64,000 bases of DNA from Aquarana catesbeiana (Eukaryota; Chordata; Amphibia; Anura; Ranidae): assembly GCF_042186555.1 (NCBI RefSeq), contig NC_133326.1, forward strand, positions 691,218,217 through 691,282,216, written 5' to 3'. Both the position numbers and the translations under genes were made by a program. Positions within the stretch are counted from its first letter, which is position 1. Every line of letters begins with the position of its first letter. The notes under the pieces were generated by a model, which was given only the letters and a program-made list of their open reading frames with translations, searched no databases and had not been told where the DNA came from. This document shows, piece by piece, positions 1 through 11,725 of this stretch.

Positions 1-235
1 GAAAAAGACTGAAAATTTTGAAAAAAAATGATATTTTCTACTTTTTGTTATAAAAAAAATCCAATAAACTAAATTTTAGTCATACATTTAGGCCATAATG
101 TATTCGGCCACATGTCTTTGGTAAAAAAAAATGTCAATAAGCATATATTTATTGGTTTGCGCAAAAGTTATAGCGTCTACAAACTAGGGTACATTTTCTG
201 TAATTTACACAGCTTTTAGTTTATGACTGCCTATG
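1..235. repeat. fragment of TTAA-type MITE family, interior part
   Basis: The AT-rich stretch with 'ggtttgcgcaaaagttatagcg' and 'cttttt.gttataa.aaaatcc' matches the interior of the TTAA-flanked MITEs at 24.1 kb and 41.5 kb. It is truncated by the window edge. Confidence 0.6.
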
Positions 236-1680
236 TCATTTCTTGAGGTGCTAAAATGGCAGGGCAGTACAAAACCCCCCCAAATGACCCCATTTTGGAA
301 AGTAGACACCCCAAGGAAATTGCTGAGAGGCATGTTGAACCCATTGAATATTTATTTTTTTGTCCCAAGTGATTGAATAATGACAAAAAAAAAAAAAAAT
401 ATTTACAAAAAGTTGTCACTAAATGATATATTGCTCACACAGGCCATGGGCCTATGTGGAATTGCACCCCAAAATACATTCAGCTGCTTCTCCTGAGTAT
501 GGGGATACCACATGTGTGGGACTTTTTGGGAGCTTAGCCGCGTACGGGGCCCCGAAAACCAAGCACCGCCTTCAGGATTTCTAAGGGTGTAAATTTTTGA
601 TTTCACTCTTCACTGCCTATCACAGTTTCGGAGGCCATGGAATGCCCAGGTGGCACAAAACCCCCCCAAATGACCCCATTTTGGAAAGTAGACACCCCAA
701 GCTATTTGCTGAGAGGCATATTGAGTCCATGGAATATTTTATATTTTGACACAAGTTGCGGGAAAGTGACACTTTTTTTTTTTTTTTTTTTTGCACAAAG
801 TTGTCACTAAATGATATATTGCTCACACAGGCCATGGGCATATGTGGAATTGCACCCCAAAATACATTTAGCTGCTTCTCCTGAGTATGGGGATACCACA
901 TGTGTGGGACTTTTTGGGAGCCTAGCTGCGTACGGGGCCCCGAAAACCAAGCACCGCCTTCAGGATTTCTAAGGGTGAAAATTTTTGATTTCACTCTTCA
1001 CTGCCTATCACAGTTTCGGAGGCCATGGAATGCCCAGGTGGCACAAAACCCCCCCAAATGACCCCATTTTGGAAAGTAGACACCCCAAGCTATTTGCTGA
1101 GAGGCATGGTGAGTATTTTGCAGCTCTCATTTGTTTTTGAAAATGAAGAAAGACAAGAAAAAACTTTTTTTTTTTTCTTTTTTCAATTTTCAAAACTTTG
1201 TGACAAAAAGTGAGGTCTGCAAAATACTCACTATACCTCTCAGCAAATAGCTTGGGGTGTCTACTTTCCAAAATGGGGTCATTTGGGGGGGTTTTGTGCC
1301 ACCTGGGCTTTCCATGGCCTCCGCAACTGTGATAGGCAGTGAAGAGTGAAATCAAAAATTCACGCCCTTAGAAAGCCTGAAGGCGGTGCTTGGTTTTCAG
1401 GGTCCCGTACGTGGCTAGGCTCCCAAAAAGTCTCACACATGTGGTATCCCCGTACTCAGGAGAAGCAGCAGAATGTATTTTGGGGTGTAATTTCACATAT
1501 TCCCATGGCATGTTTGAGCAATATATCATTAAGTGACAACTTTGTGCAAAAAAAAAAAAAATTTGTCTCTTTCCCGCAACTTGTGTCGCAATATAAAATA
1601 TTCCATGGACTCGACATGCCTCTCAGCAAATAGCTTGGGGTGTCTACTTTCCAAAATGGGGTCATTTGGGGGGGTTTTGA
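236..1680. repeat. 388-bp direct repeats followed by inverted copies
   Basis: The unit includes 'ggcacaaaacccccccaaatgaccccattttggaaagtagacacccc', a poly-T stretch and 'gtggaattgcaccccaaaatac'. Direct copies recur at a 388-bp offset (413 to 801, 615 to 1003). From about 1215 the same sequence returns in reverse complement to about 1680, so 975-1125 and 1217-1365 are arms of a large hairpin with a loop of about 90 bp. Short open frames here are repeats of this unit, not genes. Confidence 0.8.
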
Positions 1681-2159
1681 ACTGTCCTGGCATTTTATGC
1701 ACAACATTTAGAAGCTTATGTCACACATCACCCACTCTTCTAACCACTTGAAGACAAAGCCCTTTCTGACACTTTTTGTTTACATGAAAAAGATATTTTT
1801 TTTTCCAAAAAAATTACTTTGAACCCCCAAACATTATATATTTTTTTTAAAGCAAATGCCCTACAGATTTAAATGGTGGATGTTTCATTTTTTTTTTCAC
1901 ACAGTATTTGCGCAGCGATTTTTCAAACGCATTTTTTGGGGAAACAACACACTTTTTTAAATTTTAATGCACTAAAACACACTATATTGCCCAAATGTTT
2001 GATGAAATAAAAAAGATGATCTTAGGCTGAGTACATGGATACCAAACATGACATGCTTTAAAATTGCGCACAAACGTGCAGTGGCAACAAAATAAATACA
2101 TTTTTAAAAGCCTTTAAAAGACTGCTTGTTAAAACTTTGATTAAAGTTTTTTTGGAAGC

Positions 2160-3130
2160 AGTTTTTACGCTATGTGGAATCTCCTTTCTGATTTTTATAT
2201 CTGAGGATTTGTGTGATCATTTGAGCATTGGAGTTCGTGAAGCCGTGTTGCTGGGGATCTTCACCTTCCAGCGTCCCTACTAACGGATGCAGCAGCACTA
2301 CAACCATCACCATTCGTTTAATCTTAAGCTCATTCTGACTCTAAAGCCGCTGGCTGGCGAGTCCATCACCTTTGGTAAGAGTATTTTTTACACATCTATA
2401 CCCACAGTTGCAGTTTACCATTTAATTACATGGGAACCATCCTGGTCATCTGAAGGAAGTCCTAGAGGCCTAACTTCCCAGTGTACCTTCATAGGATTAA
2501 CATTTGAGCCCACACCTGATTTCATTTGAGTTTGTGCATGGACTGTATTTATATACATTTGCATTTATAACAAGACAATTTCTTTTTGTTTATATATATG
2601 CTTTTTAAAACATATACGCATCTGTATAGTACCTGTTTTGAGCAGGCTCACACGTTTGCTTAATTGTCCACTAACACAACAGGTGTTGATTCACAACTTT
2701 GTGGTTACATACACTTGATCCAATTTAAGTTTATGTTTTTCTTTTTTTCCCTTTTTTTTCACGGTTGATTAACACATTCACCAAACTCTATACTTATGTC
2801 CCCTTGAGGGCAATATAATTAATTCTCCATTTGGTAGTTTTCTATCGGATTTTATTTACAATATTTCACATATGGGAATATAAGGGTAATGACCTTGTTA
2901 TTCTGGTCCTCTTTCACTTATTCTTTAGATATGAGATTTGATAAAAACTCATTTCATTAAATACCTCACTGGGCTAGTTTAGGCCCTCAGATTGATATTA
3001 TGGTGGGTCCTGCCCAATTAGGAACAAGTTTATTTTAGCGCCACACTTTATTTTTTATTTCTGTCCTACAATTTGTCTGATTGTGGTGTTGGCAGCTTTT
3101 TATACATTGTTTGGGATTGGCGCAATATTA
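2160..3130. other. unrecognised stretch inside the composite TTAA element
   Basis: Moderately AT-rich single-copy-looking DNA with no credible open frame. It interrupts sequence that otherwise looks like one transposon. No target duplication was found. Confidence 0.3.
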
Positions 3131-3618
3131 TTTTACATTTTTTTTAGCCGCTAGGATTGCTTTTACATGAAAGCCGACCGCTGGCTGAAAAGAATGATAT
3201 CAAGATGATACCTAAACCTGCAGGCATCATTCTGGTATAACCATTCAAAGTCGTGAATGGCGTACCTGCAGACAAAAAAATGGTTAACAATAAAGCACAG
3301 TAAACGGTAAAGTATAAAAAATTGCATACCTGAAAAGCAAACATGATAAAACATAATAACAATAAAACATTGCAGAATAGAATACAGTAAAAAAGAGCAG
3401 AACAAGAGAGAGAGAATAGAGAGAGAGAGAACAATAAAACGACAACTATTTTTTTTTATTTTATATATATATTTTTTTTTTTTACACTTTTTTTGTAACT
3501 AACTTTTATAACGGTAACCGGTTCCAGGTTCGGGTCTCTCAAAATGCGATGGCATCTTGGGAGACCCTGTGAAAGTGCGCCTAGTCTGTGCAATGCTGTA
3601 CCCTACGCTAATACTCAA

Positions 3619-3996
3619 CTAATGAATGGTAGCGTTCAAAACATTCACCAATGCAAAGACCAGGATTGTCAGGACAGGAGGGACAATAATAGAGGGTGTC
3701 ACGCCTATATTCGCGCTTGCTGCAGACACGACATCTTTTTTGGGGGTTCGTTGGGTAGGGGTACTCGGGAGGACATAAAGAAAATGCCTCTCATGCAGCC
3801 GACTGCATTTGGTTGGGGATGTGAATGGGGGAAGTACGGGTGCTGCAGAAGTGGTGGGTTCCCAATTAGGATTGGCGAATGCAGCAGGAAGGGCATTATG
3901 GGCACGACGGGCCTGTGTTTGTCTTCTTGGTGGCAGCGGGACACTACTTGTGCTTGCCACCTCACCAGCTTGAACTGCACTTATGGGACTCGCCAC
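3619..3996 (-). pseudogene. piggyBac (PGBD4-like) transposase N-terminal remnant
   Basis: The open frame of about 125 codons contains FANPNWEPTTSAAPVLPPFT at residues 40-59. Its P.W.P...P.PPF pattern resembles the segment just before the DDE domain in piggyBac-derived PGBD4-type proteins. After PPFTSPT the expected 'G.....P..FF.LFF' continuation is missing, and the frame runs into unrelated residues and a stop, so the catalytic part is absent. The identification rests on pattern memory plus the TTAA ends of the host element. Function as a protein is unlikely. Confidence 0.4.
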
Positions 3997-4052
3997 ATCA
4001 CCAAGTGTTACTGCAGTGCTGGTTTGACTACGACCAGGGTGTACTAGGCCGC

Positions 4053-4745
4053 TGGCGCTTGCCAGTTCAATAAAAAGCTACCAAAAAAACTGTTAGCGAT
4101 CGCAGGGATCAGGCCTGACTCTGCGAACACTGCAGTTATGCGTTTAGTGTTTTGTAAGTGACAGTGATCGATCGATACTGCACTTGGGTGGGCTGAGCTG
4201 GGCCGGGCGGAGGGGCAAAATGCAGGTGCTAGCAGGTATCTGGGCTGATCCCGCTAACACTGTGTTTTTGGGAACCCTAAACTGCTGGGGATGCTAGTAT
4301 AGATCTGATCGGATCAGATATTGATCCGATCAGATACTATACCACTAAGGGAGCTGTACGGTGCGTGCGTGGGTGTTAGCGCTACTGGCGCTAACCTGAC
4401 GCTGCCTGGGGATGGTGCTTGCCAGTTCACCAAAATGCTACCAAAAAAATGTTAGCGATCGCAGGGATCAGGCCTGACTCTGCGAACGCTGCAGTTATGC
4501 GTTTAGTGTTTTGTAAGTGACAGTGATCGATCGATACTGCACTTGGGTGGGCCGGGCAGAGGGGCAAAACGCAGGTGCTAGCAGGTATCTGGGCTGATCC
4601 CGCTAACACTGTGTTTTTGGGAACCCTATACTGCTGGGGACGCTAGTATAGATCTGATCGGATCAGATATTGATCCGATCAGATACTATACCACTAAGGG
4701 AGGCGTATGCTGCGTGCGTGGGTATTAGCGGTACTGGCGCTAATC
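4053..4745. repeat. two-copy 360-bp tandem repeat
   Basis: 'gcttgccagttca' to 'gctaccaaaaaaa' to 'gatctgatcggatcagatattgatccgatcagata' to 'gacgctgcctgggg' occurs twice at a 360-bp offset. Each unit carries a palindromic GATC-rich block (4300-4345 and 4652-4690). Confidence 0.85.
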
Positions 4746-5804
4746 TGACGCTGCCTGGGGCGACGCATATCACCGCCGGGCGATCAGGGGGCTAAACCTT
4801 TATTCGGTAATAAACGGCGGGTGCCCTGACACTAAAAAAAATAAATAAACTAACCAGCGTCACCCGTAACACTTATACGGTGATCACTGGTGAAAGGGTT
4901 AACTAAGGGGCCATCAAGGGGTTAAAACATTTATTAGGTAGTATATGGGGGTCCCTGTCGCTATAAAACGCTGACGTCGAACCTAAATATTTATGTCCCT
5001 AACTAGCATCACCAGCGACACTAATACAGCGATCAGAAAAATGATCGCTTAGCGACACTGGTGACGGGGGGTGATCAAGGGGTTAAAACTTTATTAGGGG
5101 GGGTTAGGGGGGTATCCTAGACCTAAAGGGGGCTAATATTCACTGTCCCAACACCGTAACTGTCACAAACTGACACCAATGCAGTAATCAGAAAAAAAAA
5201 AAAAAAAAAACTGCTGGTGTCAGTTTGTGACAGGGGGGGGGTGATTGGGGGGTGATCGGAGGGCGATCGGGGGGGGATCGGGGTGTTTTGTGTGCCTGGC
5301 ATGTTCTACTGTGTGTGTAGTGTTAGTGCACTCACAGTGATGTCTTCTCTCCTCGGCGCTGCAACGGAATACCGAGCCGAGGAGAGATGACATCATTTCC
5401 TTTGCTGCTGTTTAGCATACAGCAGCAAAGGAAGTTATCTGATTGGCCGGCGGCGATCGCGAGGGGGGGGCCACGAACGGATGGCCTCCCCCTCATCTCC
5501 GATCGCCGTGGGACCAAAGACGACCGCCTCGGGCACCGGGGGGGGTCCGATCGGACCCCCCACCCGCGGAAGGCAAATCACGTATATATACGTGATTTTG
5601 CCTGTCCGTGCCACCTTGCCGACGTAAATCGGCGTGAGGCGGTCGTCAAGTGGTTAAAATGGGAACTTTTTATTTTTCATGTTCGGGTCCCTTAGACATT
5701 TTAATAGTTTGAGGCTCGGGTCCGAACTTTTTCCCTGTTTGGGAGTTCTGGTGCAAACTGAACTGGGGGGTGTTCAGCCCATCACTAGTCCTCATCAGTG
5801 AAGA

Positions 5805-6240
5805 ACTCTCTTTGGTACAGAAAGAGAGGGCTGTAGGCATCAAGCCTTGGGACTTTAAAGGTGTCAATATCAAAAGATTTTTATAAACACTGGTTGAAAA
5901 CCATGTTAAAATAAAAGAAATTTTTTATTATTACAATTGATTTAAAAAAGGCCTATCAACAGGCCAATACATAGTACAACAATTTCCAGAAAGTTCATAA
6001 AGTGCTACAACAATTTATGATACAGATACCACTTTTTTCCCAACTTGCTCTGTGGAGCTTCTTCAGGAGATCGTGTGGTACCAATTATAAGACTGAACAT
6101 TACATAAAGAAGGAAAAACCATCAGTACAAAAATAAACTTAAATTTAGACAAATTACATAGTAAAGATAATTTTTACAGATAACAGAGTATCAAATTAGT
6201 GAAGTGTAGAATGAAATTAATATAAATCATTATAAATTTA
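5805..6240 (-). repeat. PLE terminal region, left inverted copy
   Basis: Reverse complement of 9700-10116 with few differences, including 'ggcctatcaacaggcc' and 'cttcttcaggagatcgtgtgg'. A poly-A-signal-like AATAAAA lies on the minus strand near 5925. Confidence 0.8.
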
Positions 6241-6738
6241 CCGTATTTATCGGCGTATAACACGCACAGGCGTATAACACGCACATTCATTTTAAGAGGG
6301 AAGTTTCAGGAAAAAAACTTAAATTTTAAATGAGGAACTTTGAAGCAAAATAAGGGTCAGTGCCCATCTGCAGCCTCACCATTGCCATCAATGCAGCCTG
6401 ATCAATGCCCATCTGCAGCCTCACAAGTGCCACCAATGCAGCAGCCTCACCATTGCCATCAATGTAGCAGCCTCACCATTGCCATCAATGTAGCAGCCTC
6501 ACCATTGCCATCAATGCAGCAGCCTCACCATTACCTTCAATGCAGCAGTCTCGCCAATGCCATCAGTGCAGACTGATCGATGCCCATCTGCAGTCTAGAG
6601 GATACAGGGAGGGGGACGGGACGAGCGCCGACAGATTACATACAGTGAGAATCTCCTATGATAGACAGAACAGTAGTCCAATAGCAGCCCAGGAGATGGG
6701 ACTTCTTATTACTGAGGCCGCCAAGTAAACAGAAGATT
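6241..6738. mobile_element. 'cgtataacacgcac' repeat with 24-bp minisatellite, inserted in the PLE
   Basis: It starts 'accgtatttatcggcgtataacacgcac' and carries tandem 'caccattgccatcaatgyagcagcct' units at 6365-6560. It interrupts the minus-strand PLE between the reverse-transcriptase fragment and its terminal region, so it inserted later. Ends are approximate. Confidence 0.6.
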
Positions 6739-7287
6739 CTCACTGGTTACGTATTGTTGGCAGTCCATGATGACCAGGTTGCCACCCTTGTCAGATGGTT
6801 TTATAATTAATTGCTTATTGTTCGGTAGGGAAGATAGGGCTTCTAATTGGGAAGGGGTTACGTTTGAATCATGTAGTCCCTTCCATTTCGTCTTTTTTAT
6901 GGCTTCAGTCATTTGTTGGGTAAATGCCCAAACATTGGGATTTCCATGTAGGGCAGGAAAAATTTTTGACTTTGGTCTATATTCTTTAGGTTTAGAAAAT
7001 AAAGGGCTTTTGTGTTGTGAGTCTGAGGTGGAAGGAGAGGTTGAAGGTTCCCATTGATCGAGAGCTAGAGACTCCGCCTCCAACATCTCAGTTTGATCAA
7101 TGTGTCCTTCTTCCCAAAGCTCCATTAGATCTTCAAGAGCTTTGATGTGTTCTAGGCTGGGAATCTGAGAGGGAGGTGTAGGAGTAGAGCTAGGGTTCTG
7201 AGAGGGAAGTAGAGGTCTGGAGAATGTATCAGGTGATGAAGTAGATTTATCAAAAGATATGCGAAGGAGTAACTTTCTAGCAAATAG
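6739..7287 (-). pseudogene. Penelope-like reverse transcriptase, N-terminal fragment
   Basis: The minus-strand frame is open from about 7287 (just after 'TTTTTCTAG', a stop or acceptor-like site) to 6739. Recognisable PLE features are 'PALHGNPNVWAFTQQ' and 'LIIKPSDKGGNLVIMDCQQY', the latter being the conserved RT motif that precedes the fingers domain in Penelope RTs. The frame is cut off by the inserted repeat at 6241-6738, and no downstream RT motif (YxDD) follows. It is a dead 5' fragment of an element oriented opposite to the endonuclease fragment at 7.5-8.0 kb. Confidence 0.7.
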
Positions 7288-7512
7288 CTAGAAAAATCAT
7301 AGGTCAGGGCAAAAAAGCATAATAGATCGGATCTCATTCATGGCCAAAAAACTCCCACATCTACATCTGAACTTAGAATGATCACCAGATTCTCAGGATA
7401 ACATAAACAAATACGGGAAATAATGCAAAAATATTAGTACCTCTTAATGGGGGATCCATGGGTCTCAAAACATCTAAAAAACTATCCAGAAATAACTTTC
7501 AGACGATCATAA

Positions 7513-8019
7513 TCCATCAAGGATAGGATTGTTCACAGTCATTATGATCCATCTCTCATTTCGAACAGTTCAAACAGAGGTACACGACCATGTCATAAAT
7601 GTGATTTCTGCAGGTACATCCATGCAACACGTACCATTGCCCTTCCCAATGGCCGCCTTTACTCCCCTAAATTTGCAGTCACATGTCAGTCAGTTGGCAT
7701 TGTCTACCTAATGACTTGTGGCTGTGACGCCTTCTATGTGGGCAAAACAAAGCGCCCATTTTTTCACCGTATACGGGATCATGTCTCCCTTGTTTGTAAA
7801 AAAAGAATGGAGACGCCTATTAGTCGCCATATGGGCCTCTTTCACAAATTTGATGACACCATGATGCGTTTTGTAGCTCTGAAATATGTTCCCCCAGGAG
7901 AAAGGGGATGCAATTATGACCAAATCCTGCTACAACGGGAAGCCAAATGGATTTCAAATCTTGATGCTTTAAAAGCCCCAGGTCTAAATGACGCCTTTAG
8001 CTATAAGCCTTTTTTGTGA
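7513..8019 (+). pseudogene. Penelope-like GIY-YIG endonuclease domain fragment
   Basis: The frame is open from just after a TAA at 7510-7512 to the TGA at 8017-8019. It reads a cysteine motif RPCHKCDFC, then VGIVYLMTCGCDAFYVGK (GIY-YIG core, with the paired IVY and FYVGK), RIRDH, an RH..., LLQREAKWI and the C-terminal GLNDAFSYKPFL. This is the EN domain that follows the RT in Penelope-like elements, with its upstream zinc-binding cysteines. The active-site Arg in 'RIRDH' and the Glu of 'QREAKW' are kept. The RT part that should precede it is missing, so the element cannot be autonomous. Confidence 0.75.
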
Positions 8020-8340
8020 TTTATTCATTGGGTCTAATATATTTTATATATTAGTAATTTGTTTGGTTGTGCTTTAATTTTATTTTTATTTTATTTTATT
8101 ATAACTCTGGTTGTCACAATTTTTGTAGTATTTATTTCATTTTCATTTTTATTTTATTATTTTTTTCATTTATATATTTTTTTATATTTTTTTTTTTCTC
8201 ATTATTATTTCATTATTACTTTTTTACTTATTTTATTTATTTTTTGAATACTTACTTCCTAACAATATTTTTCAACATTATTAGATTGAACTTTCATAAG
8301 TATTAAGTTATCTATGTATAAATTTTTCCTATATTGATGA
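8020..8340. other. very AT-rich tract downstream of the GIY-YIG domain
   Basis: Long T-rich and TA-rich runs, probably PLE 3' untranslated sequence. The hydrophobic open frames here are composition artefacts. Confidence 0.5.
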
Positions 8341-8629
8341 ACGTTTCTCTTATGTCCCCCCCCTCTATCCTGGATTGCTTCTTTTTTAAGCTTGCACGGA
8401 CACCCAGGCATTTGCTGAATGTTGGTCTCTAATCAATGACCTCGTCTCCAAATGCCTCCTCTGGCCCCCTGCGCCATGCACTACATCTCTAACTTATCTA
8501 TATTTATTTATCCTCTTATCTGGCCCGCTCTTGTAATGACTGATGTTTATCTCATCAGTATCCCTATATTCCGTTCTGAGCTGAGCCAGCTTCCCCCCTC
8601 CCATCTACTGAGGGCAAAACCATTTCCAA

Positions 8630-8885
8630 GATGGCGATAGATAGCTGTTTGTTCTAACAGCTTCTGACGCCGCTGATAATGATATGTGCGCATGCGCAGT
8701 GAGACCTTGTGTACGTCCGTGGAGCGGCGGTAACGTCAGACGCCGGCCGCTCCGGAGTGTGATATTTAAACAGGGAGATTTCTCTCACTCCCTGTCATTA
8801 CTCTGCTGGACACCATAGAGGAAGGAGGGAAGGATCTCTCCTCCTGATTCCACTGAACTCCTTCAACACCCTTGCAAGGTAGGCA
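8630..8885 (+). promoter_or_regulatory. promoter-like block in the PLE (YY1, NRF1 and TATA-like motifs)
   Basis: In order: CCAAGATGGCG at 8627-8637 (YY1-type), GTGCGCATGCGCAGT at about 8686-8700 (NRF1-type palindrome), a GC-rich block to 8757, then ATATTTAAA near 8761 (TATA-like). About 100 bp later 'GCAAGGTAGGC' (about 8873-8883) resembles a splice donor. This is the layout of a 5' pseudo-LTR promoter in a PLE. Motifs are seen; activity is inferred. Confidence 0.45.
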
Positions 8886-8889
8886 GCCC

Positions 8890-9700
8890 TGTTTAATGTT
8901 AACCTTGGGATTTATGCACTCATTCTCTCTCTGCCTATATTTGGCTTAACATAAAATAAATATAAAGCAAATCTTATTTCATTTGGCTATTTGTATGGTT
9001 GATGTTTTGGATCCAAGTGAAGGCTGGTTATAATTCCTTCCTTTCCAGACGGTCCCTATTTCCTTTCCATATTAAAGCTTCCCTTCTTTTTCCTATTACA
9101 TCCTATGGCTGGTGCTCCTGTCCCATTAAACACCCAGGATGTCCTATATCATCAATATTGATTCTACCTTCCAAAATACATCCAGGTAAAATCTGTTAAT
9201 GAAATATTATTGGTTATTTTCAATACAATGATTCCTGATTGCACACAACCAATTAGGTTTCCTTTATAGTATTTAAAATATTTAAAATATTTAATATATT
9301 TTTCCAATTATATGCGTCCTGTCTTTTCCAGTTAGGACACTATAAAAACTCTTGATTATACAAGTATTACCTCTGCAAGCAAATCGGTGACACAGGAATT
9401 TCAATGAGTGGGTGGTTAGCCTAGGAGTTAACCTTTTTCAATGTCTGGCAAAACTTCAGCCTCATTTTAACAAATATTGTCCCTAGGTAAGTGTTTATTA
9501 GCATCTATTGTTATTTTCAATTTGTTTTATTTTATTTTATTTAACCTATTTTTTCTATTTTTTTCATTTTTTTTCATCATTTTTTCTTTTTTCTTTTTCT
9601 TATTATATTATTTTATTATTATTATTATATTTTTCATTTGTTTTTGTTTGTTTTGTTTAATTAAATATAAATTTAACATTAACAATCTCAATTAAATTTA
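8890..9700. other. remaining PLE non-coding sequence, AT-rich
   Basis: Contains a T-rich stretch at 9510-9660 and no believable gene. Probably PLE untranslated or pseudo-LTR sequence linking the promoter-like block to the terminal repeat. Confidence 0.4.
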
Positions 9701-10116
9701 TAATGATTTATATTAATTTAATTCTACACTTCACTAATTTGATACTCTGTTATCTGTAAAAATTATCTTTACTATGTAATTTGTCTAAATTTAAGTTTAT
9801 TTTTGTACTGATGGTTTTTCCTTCTTTATGTAATTTTCAGTCTTATAATTGGTACCACACGATCTCCTGAAGAAGCTCCACAGAGCGAAACATGTTGGGA
9901 AAAAAGTGGTATCTGTATCATAAATTGTTGTAGCACTTTATGAACTTTCTGGAAATTGTTGTATTATGTATTGGCCTGTTGATAGGCCTTTTTTAAATCA
10001 ATTGTAATAATAAAAATTTTCTTTTATTTTAACATGGTTTTCAACCAGTGTTTATAAAAAACTTTTGATATTGACACCTTTAAAGTCCCAAGGCTTGATG
10101 CCTACAGCCCTCTCTT
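9700..10116 (+). repeat. PLE terminal region, right copy
   Basis: Partner of 5805-6240. It contains 'gatctcctgaagaagctccacagagcgaaac', the motif style typical of amphibian retroelement tails, and AATAAAA near 10008. Confidence 0.8.
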
Positions 10117-11126
10117 TCTATATTTATACATATGGGATGTGGTGTCTTATATTTTGGTCTTTCCTGTTTCTATTTCTTATTATATAACTCTCTTTGGTAG
10201 TGAACACATGGAAAGAATCTGAAAAATCACCAGCCAGTTATTATATTGAGCTGGAACACAGCTACATCAAACACCAGGCAGATAGGATGGAGTGCCCACT
10301 TCTAGGATCATGACCAGTGGGCATTACACTCATCACTTTATCAAATGTCCTCAAGCTCAGCATCACGTTCAAAGCATTATTAGTGTGGAAGGTACCAGAG
10401 TTCTTCAAGTCTGAACAACAGGGTACTAGTAGTATAAATTCAAATACAGATTGTGAACAGAAGACACACTCTGATGAGGGAGGTCTGCCCAATTTTTGAA
10501 TGGGCTCAACAACATCTGCTGGATCTGAGGACAGTGAATATCCCAGCAGCACAGACTCAACTTGCTAATACACTTCCTGTGGAACAACAAGTGGACCCTC
10601 AATAAGACTATCTTCGATCAGCTGGCTTCACTGTGAGGAACATATCAGATAAACCTGGCAGCAACACTCCCATTATGTCAGAGCACCCTGAACTCAAGAT
10701 GCCTGTGTTGAAGAATCTCAGAGCCAAATTCAAGAATGAGTCATGGTATCCCATCAATGGGTTATCAGCTGCATTGAAGGAATGGAAAGGTCCTGGCTGT
10801 TGGCCACCCAACCTGTTGCCAGACTCCAGTGGGGGGCATCAAGCTTGTTTTTACAGCAGGGTATCTTGTGTGTTACCCAAACTTGTAGCAGAGATGCCAC
10901 TTGGTGAACATGTTCTGGAATCAAGACTCCCCAGCAGCTCACAGTATTTTGAAAACATAGACTTTTTTGTGTCACATGGACTTGGACTATTAATTTGCCT
11001 ATTGAAAGTAACTTTAAAGGACTCCCTCTCTGGATGGCACCATGAAGGAGTGCCAGGGAACAATACAGACTTCATTTGCCAAGGCTTACTAAAGTGTAAT
11101 GAGGCATCTTCTTAAAGAGGGGGCAC
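10117..11126. other. unassigned 1-kb stretch, possible retroelement interior
   Basis: An open frame of 160 codons at 10633-11115 has no motif I recognise. Its position directly upstream of an LTR-like start suggests decayed retrotransposon sequence, but nothing diagnostic is seen. Confidence 0.25.
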
Positions 11127-11725
11127 TGTTAGGAACTGGATCACCTGCTGCTAGAACTGTGGTCCAAGGACACGAAGGGTGTAGTTTTGGTGTCCACCAG
11201 TGGGTGTCTCCCAGCAAGTGCCCGGATTTAATCTGCACCTGGTGTTGGCTTCTGGGAGGGTGTTTACTCCTTTAGAATATCTCAATGTCTCAGCCTTTTA
11301 CTTTACTTTCCACCTGTGTGTCCACTCTACACTCATTGTATCTGTAAATTGTGATACTGATTCTGCCTTTTTTGTACCTTCTCTTCATTTTGGCCCATTC
11401 CTGACCCATCTGATTCACTGTTCATTGCTCCTTGGCCTGAAACTGCTTTGCCTTATTCTTCCTTCTGTTTACATATAGGTTACTAAGTTCTTGAGTAGGT
11501 TTGCATTTTTTGCTTTAGTTGGGTTCATTTTCACTAGGGAGGTTCAATTTGATATCAGTTCACTGGGGTTTGTATTTGTTGCTGTTTTTGGTGTTTGTAT
11601 TTATCAAGTTATGTTGCATGCCACTGATAAGGTCCTCTTAATAAATCATATTTTTTTCACTTTGAGTCTGCTGTTCTCTGTTCAGATCCACATATCTGGT
11701 CCAGCCCCCTCTGCAGGATACTAGC
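11127..11725 (+). mobile_element. possible LTR (Ty3/gypsy-like) remnant
   Basis: A purine-rich tract 'aaagagggggcac' (11114-11126) resembles a polypurine tract and is followed directly by TGTTAGG, a plausible LTR start. AATAAA occurs at about 11639. The far boundary is a guess and no second LTR or target duplication was found. Confidence 0.35.

Larger units (their letters stand above)
1744..5653. mobile_element. TTAA-bounded composite element, piggyBac-like
   Basis: The left end is C/TTAA-like then CCACTTGAAGAC. The right end is GACGACCGCC in reverse, finishing CAAGTGG then TTAA at 5654-5657. The ends are thus inverted copies beginning CCACTTG next to a TTAA target, as expected for piggyBac (Kolobok also uses TTAA). 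Inside are a minus-strand piggyBac-like protein remnant, a 360-bp tandem duplication, and a stretch at about 2160-3130 that I do not recognise and that may be a separate insertion. Confidence 0.6.
5805..10116. mobile_element. head-to-head Penelope-like element (PLE) composite
   Basis: About 430 bp at 5805-6240 is repeated in reverse complement at about 9700-10116 (for example 'caacaatttccagaaagttcataaagtgc' against 'gcactttatgaactttctggaaattgttg'). Between them lie a minus-strand PLE reverse-transcriptase fragment and a plus-strand PLE GIY-YIG endonuclease domain, so two oppositely oriented partial PLEs meet near 7.3-7.5 kb. Inverted and 5'-truncated copies are a known habit of Penelope elements. 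A separate repeat (6241-6738) interrupts the left copy. Confidence 0.7.

Noticed and set aside
8059..8306. Small hydrophobic membrane proteins
   Set aside because: The Phe/Ile/Tyr content comes from the T-rich DNA tract. Overlapping frames look alike and there is no supporting context.
10633..11115. 160-codon open frame as a gene
   Set aside because: No recognisable domain, an opposing frame is also open, and it lies against an LTR-like sequence. It is kept only as an unassigned stretch.
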